A stretch of DNA of 64,000 nucleotides from Streptomyces nojiriensis (GCF_017639205.1 NZ_CP071139.1:2356001-2420000); one strand, 5' to 3'. Counted from the first letter of the stretch, positions 24,090 through 35,744 are shown. Notes: a model not told the origin generated them from the sequence alone. Translations and numbers: made by a program.

Positions 24090-24281
24090 TCAAGGCCGGT
24101 CGTCGCCGAGCACCGGCAGAGCGGCGTGCCCGCCCGCCACCAGCCGCGCGGGCGTGGCCGCCGCCTCCTGTGCCAGGACGCCCGCCGGTACGGGCACCAG
24201 CCCGAGCGGCGGCAGCAGCTGCGCGGGGATCCCCCAGGCCACCGCCGCGGCCCGGGAGGTGCCCCCTGGACGGGCCGGAAG
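24090..24281 (-). pseudogene. Possible gene remnant in the 23.8-24.4 kb gap
   Basis: The 666-base stretch between the HTH/TPR regulator (start 23738) and pheT (end 24405) holds no convincing full gene. On the minus strand 24281-24090 encodes about 60 residues (ending GHAALPVLGDDRP) with nearly all codons ending in G or C and a protein-like hydrophobic pattern. Coding character fades further upstream and no proper start is visible there. It may be the tail of a decayed gene or a small real one. The rest of the gap (23804-24089) shows nothing clear. Confidence 0.35.
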
Positions 24282-24351
24282 AACTCCACGCGTGATTGTG
24301 CCGACCGACCGGCACCCCGGGCACGGGCCATCGGGGTTCTCACCCGAACGG

Positions 24352-24389
24352 GTGAGGGGCACGTCCGGTGGTCCGGACGTGCCCCTCAC
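24352..24389 (-). terminator. Terminator of pheST
   Basis: A perfect 17-bp stem (GTGAGGGGCACGTCCGG, 24352-24368, with 24373-24389) and 4-base loop begins 16 bases after the pheT stop on the minus strand. It is among the strongest hairpins in the window. Confidence 0.85.
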
Positions 24390-24404
24390 GCGTGTACGAA
24401 GCGG

Positions 24405-26932
24405 CTACGCGCCCCGGAGCACCGCCCCGGTCCGCTCGCCCGCCAGGGCCACCGCCGCGTCGCGCGCGGCCGTGGACTCCTCGGCGGTCAGCGTCCGGTC
24501 GGCCGCGCGGAAGCGCAGCGCGTAGGCGAGGGACTTCTTGCCCTCGCCGACCTGCTCACCGGTGAACACGTCGAACAGCCGCAGCGATTCGAGGAGTTCG
24601 CCCGCGCCCTTGCGCAGCGCGGCCTCCACCGAGGACGCCGGGACCGACGCGTCGACGATCAGCGCCACGTCCTGGGTCGCCACCGGGAAGGAGGAGATCC
24701 GCGGCGCCTGGAGGGCCTCGCCACCGGCCGCCGCGAGGCGGTCCAGGTCGATCTCCATCGCGCTGGTGCGGGCCGGCAGGCCCATCGCCTTGACCACGCG
24801 CGGGTGCAGTTCACCGGCGTGGCCGATGACCTGCTCGACCCCGCCGAGGGTGACGACCAGCTCGGCGCAGCGGCCCGGGTGCCAGGGGCCGTACTGGCCC
24901 TGGCGGACCACCAGCTCGGCGCCGGCCTCGACGGCCAGCGCGCGGGCGGCCTGGACGGCGTCCGCCCAGTCGGCCGGACGGCCCTTGCCCCACCAGCCGG
25001 CCTGCTCGCGCGCACCGGCCAGCACGACCGCGGCGTACCGCGGCTGCGCGGGCAGGGCCGCGTTCAGGGTGGCGATCTCCTCGTCCGTGGGACGCCGGTC
25101 GACGGGCAGCCGTACGGCGACACCCGGCTGCGCGGCGGCCCGGAAGACCGAACCGGTCTCGAACAGCGCGAGGTCGTGGCTGCCCCGGCTGTCGTTGCGG
25201 CGCAGCGCGCCGAGCAGACCCGGCAGCAGCGTGGTGCGCAGCGCCGGCTCCTCGTCGGAGATCGGGTTGACCAGCTTGACGACCTGGCGGGCCACGTCGT
25301 GCGCGGGGAGCTGGAGCTGGTCGAAGACGCCCTCACCGATGAACGGGTAGCTCAGCGCCTCGACGTAGCCCGCGCCGGCCAGCGCGCGGCCGACCCGGCG
25401 GTGCAGCTGCTGCCGGGCGGTCAGACCGCGGCCGGAGGGCACCTGCGGGAGGGTCGACGGGAGGTTCCCGTAGCCCTCCAGCCGGATGACCTCTTCGGCG
25501 AGGTCGTTGGGCGCGGCGAGGTCGGGCCGCCACGAGGGGACGGTGACGACGAGCTCGTCCTGGCCGTAGACGTCGCAGCCGATCTCCTGGAGGCGGCGCA
25601 CGACGGTCTCGCGGCCGTACTCCATGCCCGCCACCCGGTCCGGGTGGTCCGCGGGCATGGCGATGGTGCGCGGCGCGCCCGGGGCGACGACCTCGGTGAC
25701 GCCCGCCTCGGCGGTGCCGCCCGCGAGGAGCACGAGCAGGTCGACGGTCCGCTGCGCGGCCGCGGCGGCGGCCTGCGGGTCGACGCCCCGCTCGAAGCGC
25801 TTGGAGGCCTCGGAGGACAGCTTCAGGCGGCGGGCGGTGCGCGAGATCGACACGGAGTCGAAGTGCGCGGCCTCGATGACGACGTCCGTGGTCCCCGTGA
25901 CCTGGCCGGTCCCGGGGTCGGTGACGGAGTCGGCGATCTCGGTGTTGGCGCCGCCCATGACACCGGCGAGGCCGATCGGCCCGCTGTTGTCGGTGATCAC
26001 CAGGTCCTCGGCGTCGAGCGTGCGCTTGACCCCGTCGAGGGTGGTGAACTTCTCGCCCTGCTCGGCGCGGCGGACACCGATGGTGCCCTCGACGCTGGCG
26101 CGGTCGTACGCGTGCAGCGGCTGGCCGAGCTCCAGCATCACGTAGTTGGTGATGTCCACGGCGAGCGAGATCGGGCGCATGCCCGCCTTCTGCAGGCGGC
26201 GGGTCAGCCAGATCGGGGAGCGCGCGTCGGGGTCGAGACCGGTCACCGTGCGGGCGGTGAAGCGGTCGCAGCCGGCCGGGTCGTCGACCTTGACCGGGTA
26301 GCCGTACGAGTTCGGCGCGGGCACGTCGAGCAGCGCCGGGTCGCGCAGCGGCAGGCCGTAGGCGGTGGCCGCCTCACGGGCGACACCGCGCATGGACATG
26401 CAGTAGCCGCGGTCCGGGGTGATGTCGATGTCGAGGACCTCGTCGACGAGCTGGAGCAGCTCGATCGCGTCGGTGCCGACCTCGTGCTCGGGCGGCAGCA
26501 CGATGATGCCGTGCGTGCCGTCGTCGCCCATGCCCAGCTCGTCGCCGGAGCAGATCATGCCGTGCGAGGTGCGGCCGTAGGTCTTGCGCGAGGCGATCGC
26601 GAAGTCGCCGGGCAGGACCGCGCCGGGCAGCACCACGACGACCTTGTCGCCGACGGCGAAGTTCCGGGCGCCGCAGACGATCTCCTGCGGCTCGCCGGTG
26701 CCGTTGGCCTGGCCGACGTCGACCGTGCAGAAGCGGATCGGCTTGCGGAAGCCCTCCAGCTCCTCGATGGTCAGCACCTGGCCGACGACGAGCGGGCCCT
26801 TGAGGCCGCCGCCGAGCTGCTCGACGGTCTCGACCTCGAGGCCGGCGTCGACCAGCTTGGCCGCCACGTCACGGGCGGTTTCACCCGCGGGGAGATCGAC
26901 GTACTCCCGCAGCCAGGAAAGCGGGACGCGCA

Positions 26933-26933
<1 letters not shown>
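24405..26933 (-). CDS. pheT: Phenylalanine-tRNA ligase beta subunit
   Basis: Predicted 842 aa, the large subunit of the heterotetrameric enzyme that charges tRNA-Phe. The N-terminal region (about residues 40-150) is the EMAP-type tRNA-binding domain. The B3/B4 editing and B5 domains follow, and the last about 95 residues are the ferredoxin-like anticodon-binding domain ([19 protein letters not shown]). Its start overlaps the pheS stop (TGATG), so subunits are made in step. Confidence 0.97.
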
Positions 26934-28213
<1,280 letters not shown>

Positions 28214-29452
28214 CTACTGCGTGAGGTACGCGGGGGCGCTCACGGGCAGGATAAATCGGAACTCGGCGCCGCCGCCGGGGCCGCGGCCGACCGTGATGGT
28301 CCCGCCGTGGGCTTCCACGATGCCCTTGACGATGTACAGGCCCAGGCCGGTGCCGCCGCGCTTGCTCCCCCGCCAGAAGCGGGTGAAGACGCGGCCCATC
28401 GACTCCTCGGGGATCCCGGGGCCTTCGTCGGTCACGGTGACGGCGGTTCCCTTCTCATGTGGCGACACACCGATGGTGACCGTTCCCTCTCCGTGGCGCA
28501 CCGCATTTTCCAGGAGGTTGCCGAGGATCTGGTCGATCTTGTCCGGGTCGGCCCACAGATCGGGGAGCGGGCGGCTCACGCTCACGAGGAACCGCTCGGG
28601 GTCCTGCCCGTTCGCGGTGAGTGCCTGTACGTGGCGGCCGACGGCGGTGGCGATGTCCACCGGCTGGCGGCGCACCTCCAGGCGGCCGGAGTCGATGCGG
28701 GAGATGTCGAGGAGCTCGGCGATGAGGCGGGTGACGCGGTTGGCGTCGGCGTCGACGGTCTCCAGCATCAGTCGCTTCTGGTCGTCGGTGAACCGCTCCC
28801 ACTTGGCGAGCAGGGTGGCCGTGAACCCCTTGACCGAGGTCAGCGGGGAGCGCAGCTCATGGGCCACGGTGGCGATGAGCTCGGCGTGGCTGCGCTCGGT
28901 GCGCCGGCGGGCCTCGGTACCGCGCAGGGTGACCACGAGGCGGCGCAGCGGGCCGGTGGGGTGCGTACGGACGTAGCTGGCGGAGACCAGCACCTCGCGG
29001 CCGCCGGGGAGCAGCAGGTTCCGCTCCGGCTGGCCGCGGCGGGTGGCGAGGCCCCCGTACGGGTCGGTCAGCGCCCACCAGCGGCGGCCTTCGAGGTCCT
29101 CCAGCGGGAGCGCCCGCTCGATGCGGGTGCCGAGCGCCTGGGCGGGGTCGATCGCGGTCATCCGGGCCGCGGCCCGGTTGAAGCAGATCACGTGCCCGGT
29201 CGCGTCGGCGACGACGAGCCCGTCGGGCAGGCAGTCGGGGTCGATCCCGAAGGCGAGCCCCTCACCGGTGGCTCCGGCACCCAGGACCGCCCCGCGCGGC
29301 GCGCCCTGCGGCGGTACGCCGCGCAGCGCGTCGGAGGGGAGTACGGGGGGCACGGCATCGGCGGGCCCGCCCGTACGGGCGCAGGGGCCGACCGGCACCG
29401 GCGGACCGGCCGTCGTGCCGGCCCCCGGCGAGCTGTTCGTACCGACGGTCAT
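28214..29452 (-). CDS. Sensor histidine kinase with PAS-like domain
   Basis: Predicted 412 aa. The N-terminus is Gly/Ala/Pro-rich, and about residues 65-190 form a PAS-like sensor domain (GLVVADATGHVICFN). The phospho-acceptor is in ATVAHELRSPLTSVKGF, followed by N (NLLENAVRHGEG), G1 (DEGPGIPEE) and G2 (GGTGLGLYIVKGI) boxes of the kinase domain. No transmembrane helix is obvious, so it is probably cytoplasmic. No response regulator is adjacent, making this an orphan kinase between pheS and an rRNA methyltransferase gene. Confidence 0.93.
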   Translation of the reverse strand: MTVGTNSSPGAGTTAGPPVPVGPCARTGGPADAVPPVLPSDALRGVPPQGAPRGAVLGAGATGEGLAFGIDPDCLPDGLVVADATGHVICFNRAAARMTAIDPAQALGTRIERALPLEDLEGRRWWALTDPYGGLATRRGQPERNLLLPGGREVLVSASYVRTHPTGPLRRLVVTLRGTEARRRTERSHAELIATVAHELRSPLTSVKGFTATLLAKWERFTDDQKRLMLETVDADANRVTRLIAELLDISRIDSGRLEVRRQPVDIATAVGRHVQALTANGQDPERFLVSVSRPLPDLWADPDKIDQILGNLLENAVRHGEGTVTIGVSPHEKGTAVTVTDEGPGIPEESMGRVFTRFWRGSKRGGTGLGLYIVKGIVEAHGGTITVGRGPGGGAEFRFILPVSAPAYLTQ

Positions 29453-29508
29453 GTCCCCGTACCCCACATCTCCGAGTAGCGCAGTGGGCCCCCCGGGCCG
29501 CCACACTA

Positions 29509-30369
<861 letters not shown>

Positions 30370-30465
30370 GGTGTGTGCGGTTCTCTCTCGGGGTTCCGGG
30401 CTCGGGGTTCCGGGCGGGACGGGACGGGACGGGCGGCGCGGGGCTGCGGCGCGGGGCGGAAAGCA

Positions 30466-30499
30466 CACGGACCCGCAGGCGAATGCCTGCGGGTCCGTG
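30466..30499 (-). terminator. Terminator of infC-rpmI-rplT
   Basis: A perfect 15-bp stem (CACGGACCCGCAGGC, 30466-30480, with 30485-30499) around the loop GAAT begins 36 bases after the rplT stop on the minus strand. Confidence 0.8.
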
Positions 30500-30534
30500 G
30501 GGGCCGGCCCCTGGTGAGCTGGGCCGGCTAGCCC

Positions 30535-30921
30535 TTAGGCAGCGGCCTTGGGGGCGTTGACGTCGGCCGGAAGCGCCTTCTGCGCGACCTCGACGAGCGC
30601 GGCGAACGCGTTGGCGTCGTTGACGGCCAGCTCCGCGAGGATCTTGCGGTCCACCTCGATGTTGGCGGCCTTCAGACCCTGGATGAGGCGGTTGTACGTC
30701 ATGCCGTTCTGGCGGGCAGCGGCGTTGATGCGCTGGATCCACAGCTGACGGAAGTCGCCCTTGCGCTTCTTGCGGTCGTTGAAGTTGTAGACCAGCGAGT
30801 GGGTGACCTGCTCCTTGGCCTTGCGGTACAGGCGCGAACGCTGACCGCGGTAGCCGGAGGCCGCCTCGAGGATCGCCCGGCGCTTCTTGTGGGCGTTTAC
30901 TGCCCGCTTGACGCGTGCCAC
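30535..30921 (-). CDS. rplT: 50S ribosomal protein L20
   Basis: Predicted 128 aa. Typical L20 sequence with a basic N-terminus ([18 protein letters not shown]) and [19 protein letters not shown]. It is an early assembly protein of the large subunit. The GTG start at 30921 follows AAGGAG. Last gene of the infC operon; it has an Ala-rich C-terminal tail longer than in E. coli. Confidence 0.98.
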   Translation of the reverse strand: MARVKRAVNAHKKRRAILEAASGYRGQRSRLYRKAKEQVTHSLVYNFNDRKKRKGDFRQLWIQRINAAARQNGMTYNRLIQGLKAANIEVDRKILAELAVNDANAFAALVEVAQKALPADVNAPKAAA

Positions 30922-31026
30922 TTTTTAACTCCTTGTAGCGGGGCCGCGGGTGTCTTCACACGGCCCGAAATTCGATGGGGTCCCGGTCTCGACGTGCGTC
31001 CGCTCCCGGCAGGGGGAGCGGAGACG

Positions 31027-31221
31027 TCAGATGCCGAGAAGCTTCTTGATCTTCGCGGCGTCGCCGGGGGCCATCTCCGCGTTGCCGGTGAGGCGGCGGG
31101 TGACACGGGACGACTTGTGCTCGAGCAGGTGGCGCTTGCCGGCGCGCTCGCGGAGCACCTTGCCGGAGCCGGTGACCTTGAAGCGCTTCTTGGTACCGCT
31201 GTGCGTCTTGTTCTTCGGCAT
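31027..31221 (-). CDS. rpmI: 50S ribosomal protein L35
   Basis: A 64-aa L35 protein ([18 protein letters not shown]), strongly basic, of the usual length. It lies between infC and rplT with gaps of about 105 bases on each side, the standard infC-rpmI-rplT order. Confidence 0.98.
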   Translation of the reverse strand: MPKNKTHSGTKKRFKVTGSGKVLRERAGKRHLLEHKSSRVTRRLTGNAEMAPGDAAKIKKLLGI

Positions 31222-31326
31222 GGCGCCGTTATCTCCTCGTCGGTGGCGCTCCCACCGGTCCGGTACGGGACCGGCTTACGGGAGCGTCATGTTGTGTCGG
31301 GTGATCCGGGACGGAGTGTCCTGGAA

Positions 31327-32037
31327 TCAGGCCTCGGCGTTCGCCTCGTCGGCCGGAGCCTCTTCGGCAGCGGCCTCGGTGGCCTCGGCGGAGGCGACCT
31401 CGGTGGTGTCATCGACCTCGACGGCGGCGTCCTCGGAAGGAGCCTCGCCTTCGGTGTGGGCGACACCCTGGCGCTCCGCCTTGCGGGCGGCCTGCGCCTC
31501 GCGGGCTTCGGCCATCGCCTCGGTCTTCTTCTTGTGCGGACCGAGGACCATGATCATGTTTCGGCCGTCCTGCTTCGGGTTCGACTCGATGAACCCGAGG
31601 TCCTCGACGTCCGAAGCGAGACGCTGCAGCAGTCGGTAGCCGAGTTCCGGCCGGGACTGCTCGCGACCACGGAACATGATCGTGATCTTGACCTTGTCGC
31701 CCTGCTTGAGGAACCGAACGACGTGACCCTTCTTGGTGTCATAGTCGTGCGGGTCGATCTTCGGCCGGAGCTTCATTTCCTTGATGACCGTGTGCGCCTG
31801 GTTCTTGCGCGCCTCACGGGCCTTCATGGCCGACTCGTACTTGAACTTGCCGTAGTCCATGAGCTTGCAGACCGGCGGGCGTGCGGACGCCGCGACCTCG
31901 ACCAGGTCGAGGTCGTACTCCTGCGCGAGCTCAAGCGCCTTGGCAAGCGGCACGATGCCGACCTGCTCGCCGCTGGGACCGACAAGCCGTACCTCGGGAA
32001 CGCGAATCCGGTCGTTGATGCGGGGCTCGGTGCTGAT
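31327..32037 (-). CDS. infC: Translation initiation factor IF-3, with a non-canonical ATC start
   Basis: Predicted 236 aa. N-domain ([20 protein letters not shown]) and C-domain ([18 protein letters not shown]) are complete, followed by an acidic Ala/Glu-rich tail of about 55 residues (171-236) that E. coli IF-3 lacks. A strong AGGAGGA (32047-32041) ends three bases before ATC at 32037, and the protein then starts at the conserved residues. infC is known to use AUU/AUC-type starts so that IF-3 limits its own synthesis. A GTG at 32061 would place the ribosome-binding site inside the gene and add eight unusual residues. Confidence 0.92.
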   Translation of the reverse strand: MSTEPRINDRIRVPEVRLVGPSGEQVGIVPLAKALELAQEYDLDLVEVAASARPPVCKLMDYGKFKYESAMKAREARKNQAHTVIKEMKLRPKIDPHDYDTKKGHVVRFLKQGDKVKITIMFRGREQSRPELGYRLLQRLASDVEDLGFIESNPKQDGRNMIMVLGPHKKKTEAMAEAREAQAARKAERQGVAHTEGEAPSEDAAVEVDDTTEVASAEATEAAAEEAPADEANAEA

Positions 32038-32122
32038 GGATCCTCCTCGGTAGCACCACACGGCTGCCTGGCAGACAGCCGCTGACGTGTATTTCCGTCA
32101 GACCGACCGCAGCGGGAGAATG

Positions 32123-32153
32123 AAAAAAGCCCCGCCGGGCACAGGCAGGGGCT
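32123..32153 (-). promoter_or_regulatory. infC leader attenuator (intrinsic terminator with T-run)
   Basis: Read on the minus strand, AGCCCC pairs with GGGGCT (inner GCC with GGC) and is followed by six T residues, a textbook Rho-independent terminator. It ends about 85 bases before the infC start. A terminator inside a leader implies attenuation of infC-rpmI-rplT, by analogy with the L20 or IF-3 leaders known in other bacteria. An upstream hairpin at 32211-32235 may belong to the same leader. Confidence 0.75.
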
Positions 32154-32210
32154 CCAAAACAACCGGAACACCGCCGCGTGCGAACCGCGGGGCGTAGACT
32201 CGGGCAGCTT

Positions 32211-32235
32211 TCCATCGTCCGTACGGAACGATGGA
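32211..32235 (-). ncRNA. Upstream hairpin of the infC leader
   Basis: TCCATCGT (32211-32218) pairs with ACGATGGA (32228-32235). Together with the attenuator at 32123-32153 it makes the 348-base region 32038-32385 a likely structured 5' leader rather than empty DNA. The rest of the region, including the promoter near the DUF1844 start, shows no other feature I can name. Confidence 0.5.
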
Positions 32236-32385
32236 TGCCGCCTGACCGGTGACCCGCCGCCCCGGAGGGCAGTCAGGTGGGAGAACGGAGCCTCCACTTG
32301 TGGGCCGGGCACATAAGTGTCCGGCCGGTCGAAGTACATACTAGCACCCGCGCCGCAAGCCCGCCGCACGGCATATCGTGGGCGC

Positions 32386-32763
32386 ATGACTGACGCGACA
32401 CCCCCCACCGAACCCACTGCCGACGGCGCCCCCGACTACGACACCATGACCCGCGACATCGCGGACGTGCCCGCCGTCGAGGTGATCACCACGGTGGCCG
32501 TGCACCTGCTGAGCGCCGCGGCGGTCAACCTGGGCCTGGACAAGCCGGACTCCGAGCACAAGGACCTCGACGAGGCCCGCAAGCTGATCACGGCCCTGGC
32601 CGGCCTGGTCACCGCGAGCGCCACCGAGATCAGCTCCTTCCACGCCGCCCCGCTGCGCGACGGCCTGAAGTCGCTCCAGCTGGCCTTCCGCGAGGCCTCG
32701 ATCGTGCCGGACGAGCCGGGCCAGGGGCCGGGCGAGAAGTTCACGGGTCCCGTCTTCGGCTGA
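32386..32763 (+). CDS. DUF1844 domain protein
   Basis: Predicted 125 aa. The central VITTVAVHLLSAAAVNLGL and DEARKLITALAGLVTAS are typical of the DUF1844 family of unknown function, conserved next to infC in actinobacteria. It is divergent from infC. TATCGT (32374-32379) lies six bases before the ATG and no ribosome-binding site is seen, so the transcript is probably leaderless. Confidence 0.88.
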   Translation: MTDATPPTEPTADGAPDYDTMTRDIADVPAVEVITTVAVHLLSAAAVNLGLDKPDSEHKDLDEARKLITALAGLVTASATEISSFHAAPLRDGLKSLQLAFREASIVPDEPGQGPGEKFTGPVFG

Positions 32764-32781
32764 GCCCGTACCGGAGAGCCG

Positions 32782-32831
32782 CACGACGACGGCCGGTGCA
32801 CCCCGCGCGGGGTGCACCGGCCGTCGTCGTG
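32782..32831. terminator. Perfect 23-bp stem between convergent genes
   Basis: Bases 32782-32804 (CACGACGACGGCCGG...) pair without mismatch with 32809-32831 around GCGC. It lies between the DUF1844 and SseB-like stops and should end transcription from both sides. Confidence 0.85.
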
Positions 32832-32860
32832 TCCGGGAACCGCGCGGCCGCGGCCCGGGC

Positions 32861-33601
32861 TCAGCGGGCGAACAGGGGCTCGCCGGGCGGAGCCGGCGCG
32901 TCCGGCGGAAGCAGCGCCAGGTCCAGTCCGCGGACCAGCCGGGCCCGCAGGGTGGTGTCCGCCGCCAGCGCCTCGGCGACGCGCCGGGCCGCCGCGGACG
33001 CCTGCGCGCCCCCGGCCAGCACGATCGCCAGGGTGCCGTCGGAGTCGGCGCCGCCCGGGCCGAGGTGGGCGCGCAGCACGGCCGGCTCGGCGGACACCGC
33101 GGCCCGTACGGCCTCCCGTACGGCCGGATCGGCCAGCGGGCCCGCGTCGGTGCGGCCCTCGGCGAGCGCGAGGAGCGCGGAGCCGGTCAGCTGGTAGGTG
33201 ACGGGGCCGGCCAGGTCCAGGACCACGGTGTCGGCCTTCTCGTGCGCGGCGGCGGCCAGCGCCTGGTGCAGCGGGACGGCCACCGGCCGGGCCGCGGGGT
33301 CCCAGAGCGCGAGCGAGGCGATCGAGGTGAAGGCCGGCAGCGCCCGCCGGTCGCCCGCCCGCAGGGTCGGGACGGCCATGTCGCTGGTCTTCTCGCGCTT
33401 GAGGCCCGTCTCCGGGTCGGTCTCCACCTCACCGAGGACGGCGACCACCGGGACCAGCAGGCGGGCGCCCTTGAGCGCGGCCAGCACCTCCGGCTCCTTC
33501 GCCCGGTCCTCGGACCAGGCGGCCAGGGCCGCGGTCAGCCGGGGATCGGCGGAGCCGTCGTCGTCGGAGAAGCCCGGGTCGGGAATGTTCTTGTTCGCCA
33601 T
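32861..33601 (-). CDS. SseB family protein
   Basis: Predicted 246 aa. The N-terminal half (RLTAALAAWSEDRAKEPEV, ALKGARLLVPVVAV, LPAFTSIASLALWDP) matches the SseB N-terminal domain, found in proteins of uncertain role and, in enterobacteria, in enhanced serine sensitivity. No membrane segment. The ATG at 33601 gives MANKN; a GTG at 33610 two codons before another ATG is equally possible. Function not known. Confidence 0.8.
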   Translation of the reverse strand: MANKNIPDPGFSDDDGSADPRLTAALAAWSEDRAKEPEVLAALKGARLLVPVVAVLGEVETDPETGLKREKTSDMAVPTLRAGDRRALPAFTSIASLALWDPAARPVAVPLHQALAAAAHEKADTVVLDLAGPVTYQLTGSALLALAEGRTDAGPLADPAVREAVRAAVSAEPAVLRAHLGPGGADSDGTLAIVLAGGAQASAAARRVAEALAADTTLRARLVRGLDLALLPPDAPAPPGEPLFAR

Positions 33602-33622
33602 GTTCGCCACAGTTACCCGACC

Positions 33623-34828
33623 CTACTGTGCCGCGTACGGGTCCTGGCCACGGCCCCGGGCGCCCCGGCGCGGGCGCCGCGCGAGGACGGCGGCGAGTGC
33701 GAGCAGCACCGCGCCCGCGACCGCTGCGGCCGGGGCTCCCAGCCGGGCGCCCCGCTCGGGCGGGCGGACCGGTTCGGGGCCGGGGCCGAAGTACGTGCTC
33801 CCGGCCGCGGCGGGCACGGGCGCCGGAGCCTCCGGGCGCATGCCCTCGGCGGCCTGGAGGGCGGCGACGGGATCGACCAGCCCGTGACCGCGGGCGTCGT
33901 CGCGGCCGCCGGCCGGGGAGTCGGAGGCGGTCGCCTCCAGCAGCTTCTTCACCTGGGCCGGGGTCAGCTCGGGGTGCGCGGCCAGGACCAGGGCCACGGT
34001 GCCGGAGACGAAGGCCGCCGCGGCGCTGGTGCCCCAGCCCTCGTAGTACGAGCGGTCGGGGTCTGCGATGACGACGTCGACGCCGGGGGCGCTGACGGTG
34101 GCGTACCAGTTGCGGGTGGAGAACTTGGCCTTCTTGCCGCGGCGGTCGACGGCGGTGACGGCGATGACTCCCGGATAGGCCGCCGGGTAGGAGACGCGGT
34201 CGCCGGCTTCGCCGCCGTTGCCCGCGGAGGCCACGACGACCACGCCCTTGGCGAGGGCGTACTGGACCGCCTCGTCCTCCCCCGCCTCGTGGTGGGCGGA
34301 GTCGCTGTCGTCGCCGAGGGACAGGTTGATCACGTCGGCGCCGTGGTCCGCGGCCCAGCGGATGCCCTCGGCGAGGGCCCCGCCCTTGCTGTCGCGGGCC
34401 TGCGAGCGGCCCGGGTCGCCCTCTTCGAGGATCACCCGGACGGGGAGGATCCGGGCCTGCGGGGCCATGCCGAGGACTCCCTGGCCGCGGCTGGGGCCGT
34501 GTCCGTGACCGGCGATGATGCTCGCCATGGCGGTTCCGTGGCGGGCCCAGGCGCGGTCGCCGGGGCCGGCCCCCATGCCGATGAGGTCGGTGCCGGGGAG
34601 GACCTGGCCGGAGAGGTCGGGATGGGATTCGTCGACGCCCGTGTCGAGGACGGCGACGGTCACTCCGGCGCCCCGGGTGGTGCCCCAGGCCTCCTCGGCG
34701 CGCAGGGCCAGCAGGCCCCACTGGCGGTCGCGGATGTTGTCGGCGGCGGCGGGGGTCGCGGTGGCGGACACGAGGAGGGTCGCGGCGAGCAGGGCGGCGG
34801 CCGCCTGCCCGGAGGCCCGGCGGATCAT
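33623..34828 (-). CDS. Mycosin-like S8 serine protease
   Basis: Predicted 401 aa. A signal peptide ends near TPAAA, and the subtilisin triad is complete: Asp in VLDTGVDESHPDL, His in ARHGTAMASIIAG and Ser in GTSAAAAFVSGT. A C-terminal hydrophobic segment (AAAVAGAVLLALAAVLA) followed by basic residues anchors it. This layout is that of type VII secretion-associated mycosins. No EccC, EccD or WXG100 genes are in the window, so it is an orphan here. Its ATG overlaps the stop of the upstream gene. Confidence 0.9.
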   Translation of the reverse strand: MIRRASGQAAAALLAATLLVSATATPAAADNIRDRQWGLLALRAEEAWGTTRGAGVTVAVLDTGVDESHPDLSGQVLPGTDLIGMGAGPGDRAWARHGTAMASIIAGHGHGPSRGQGVLGMAPQARILPVRVILEEGDPGRSQARDSKGGALAEGIRWAADHGADVINLSLGDDSDSAHHEAGEDEAVQYALAKGVVVVASAGNGGEAGDRVSYPAAYPGVIAVTAVDRRGKKAKFSTRNWYATVSAPGVDVVIADPDRSYYEGWGTSAAAAFVSGTVALVLAAHPELTPAQVKKLLEATASDSPAGGRDDARGHGLVDPVAALQAAEGMRPEAPAPVPAAAGSTYFGPGPEPVRPPERGARLGAPAAAVAGAVLLALAAVLARRPRRGARGRGQDPYAAQ

Positions 34829-35652
34829 CGGGTGGGCTCCGGGGCGGTCGGTGCGGTCGATGCGGGTGTGGCGGAGGGTGCCGGCGGTGCGGCGAGGAAG
34901 GCGAGGCCGCGGCCGACGCGGTCGGCGAGCGCCCGCGCCTCGTGGCCGAGGCCGGCCTGGGCGGCGGCTCCCGTGGCGTCCTTCTTCATCAGGTCCTCGG
35001 CCGGGCGGGGGGCGTCCAGGGGGCGGCCGTCGGCGAAGGCGGAGACGGCGTAGACGACGACGGGTGCCTCGGCGGGTACGGAGGAGGCCCAGGCGGCGCG
35101 CTGCGCGTCGGTGAACCCGTACGCGGGCGGGGCGGGGATCCGGCCCGCGAGGGCGGTCATCGCGGGGGCGTCGGCGGGGGTGAAGACCATGCCGACGGTG
35201 ATCAGGGAGCTGCGGGTGGCGTCGGTGTAGGTGGCGCGCAGCACGCGGGTGCAGCCGGTGGCGGCCAGCAGGGCCTGCCAGTCGGCGGCGAGGGCGGCCG
35301 GGCAGTCGGCGTCGGGGGCGAGCGCGATCCGGGTCCAGGTGCGGTGGGAACCGCCGGGGCCGGCGGAGGGGCCGGTCAGGACGGGCGGGAGCAGGCTGTC
35401 GACGGGGGCGGCCCGCCACAGGGACCCGGCCTTGCGGTAGGCGGCGTCGGCCGGGAGGGGGCGGGCCGCGGCGCGGTGTTCGGCCCAGGTGGTGAGGGCG
35501 GCCCCGCCGACGAGGCCGGTGCCGAGGAGGACGCAGAGCGTGGCTGCGAGGACCCGTGCGGGGTGGCGGCGCGTGTGCGTGTCGGCGTGCGCGGGCTGGG
35601 CGGTCGGTTCGGGCTCGCCCAGGATTGCGGTCCGCGGTGTCGTCGTGGTCAT
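34825..35652 (-). CDS. Membrane-anchored protein paired with the mycosin
   Basis: Predicted 275 aa. A cytoplasmic Thr/Pro-rich head of about 33 residues precedes one transmembrane helix (RVLAATLCVLLGTGLVGGAA), and the remainder is extracytoplasmic with no known motif. Two cysteines (DADCPAA, ATGCTRV) could form a disulfide. The ATGA overlap with the mycosin gene suggests that the two act together, for example as substrate adaptor or inhibitor. That is inference from position. Confidence 0.7.
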   Translation of the reverse strand: MTTTTPRTAILGEPEPTAQPAHADTHTRRHPARVLAATLCVLLGTGLVGGAALTTWAEHRAAARPLPADAAYRKAGSLWRAAPVDSLLPPVLTGPSAGPGGSHRTWTRIALAPDADCPAALAADWQALLAATGCTRVLRATYTDATRSSLITVGMVFTPADAPAMTALAGRIPAPPAYGFTDAQRAAWASSVPAEAPVVVYAVSAFADGRPLDAPRPAEDLMKKDATGAAAQAGLGHEARALADRVGRGLAFLAAPPAPSATPASTAPTAPEPTR

Positions 35653-35744
35653 CCGGCGGCTCCGCCCCCCGTTCCGTACGGCTGCCTGCCCGTACTCTAC
35701 GGCGTCGGCACGACAAGGCGCTTGCCGGTACCACACCGATACAC

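Noticed and set aside
23924..24343. Arg-rich minus-strand reading in the 23.8-24.4 kb gap
   Set aside because: Composition is that of random GC-rich DNA; only another frame at 24281-24090 shows coding-like codon use.
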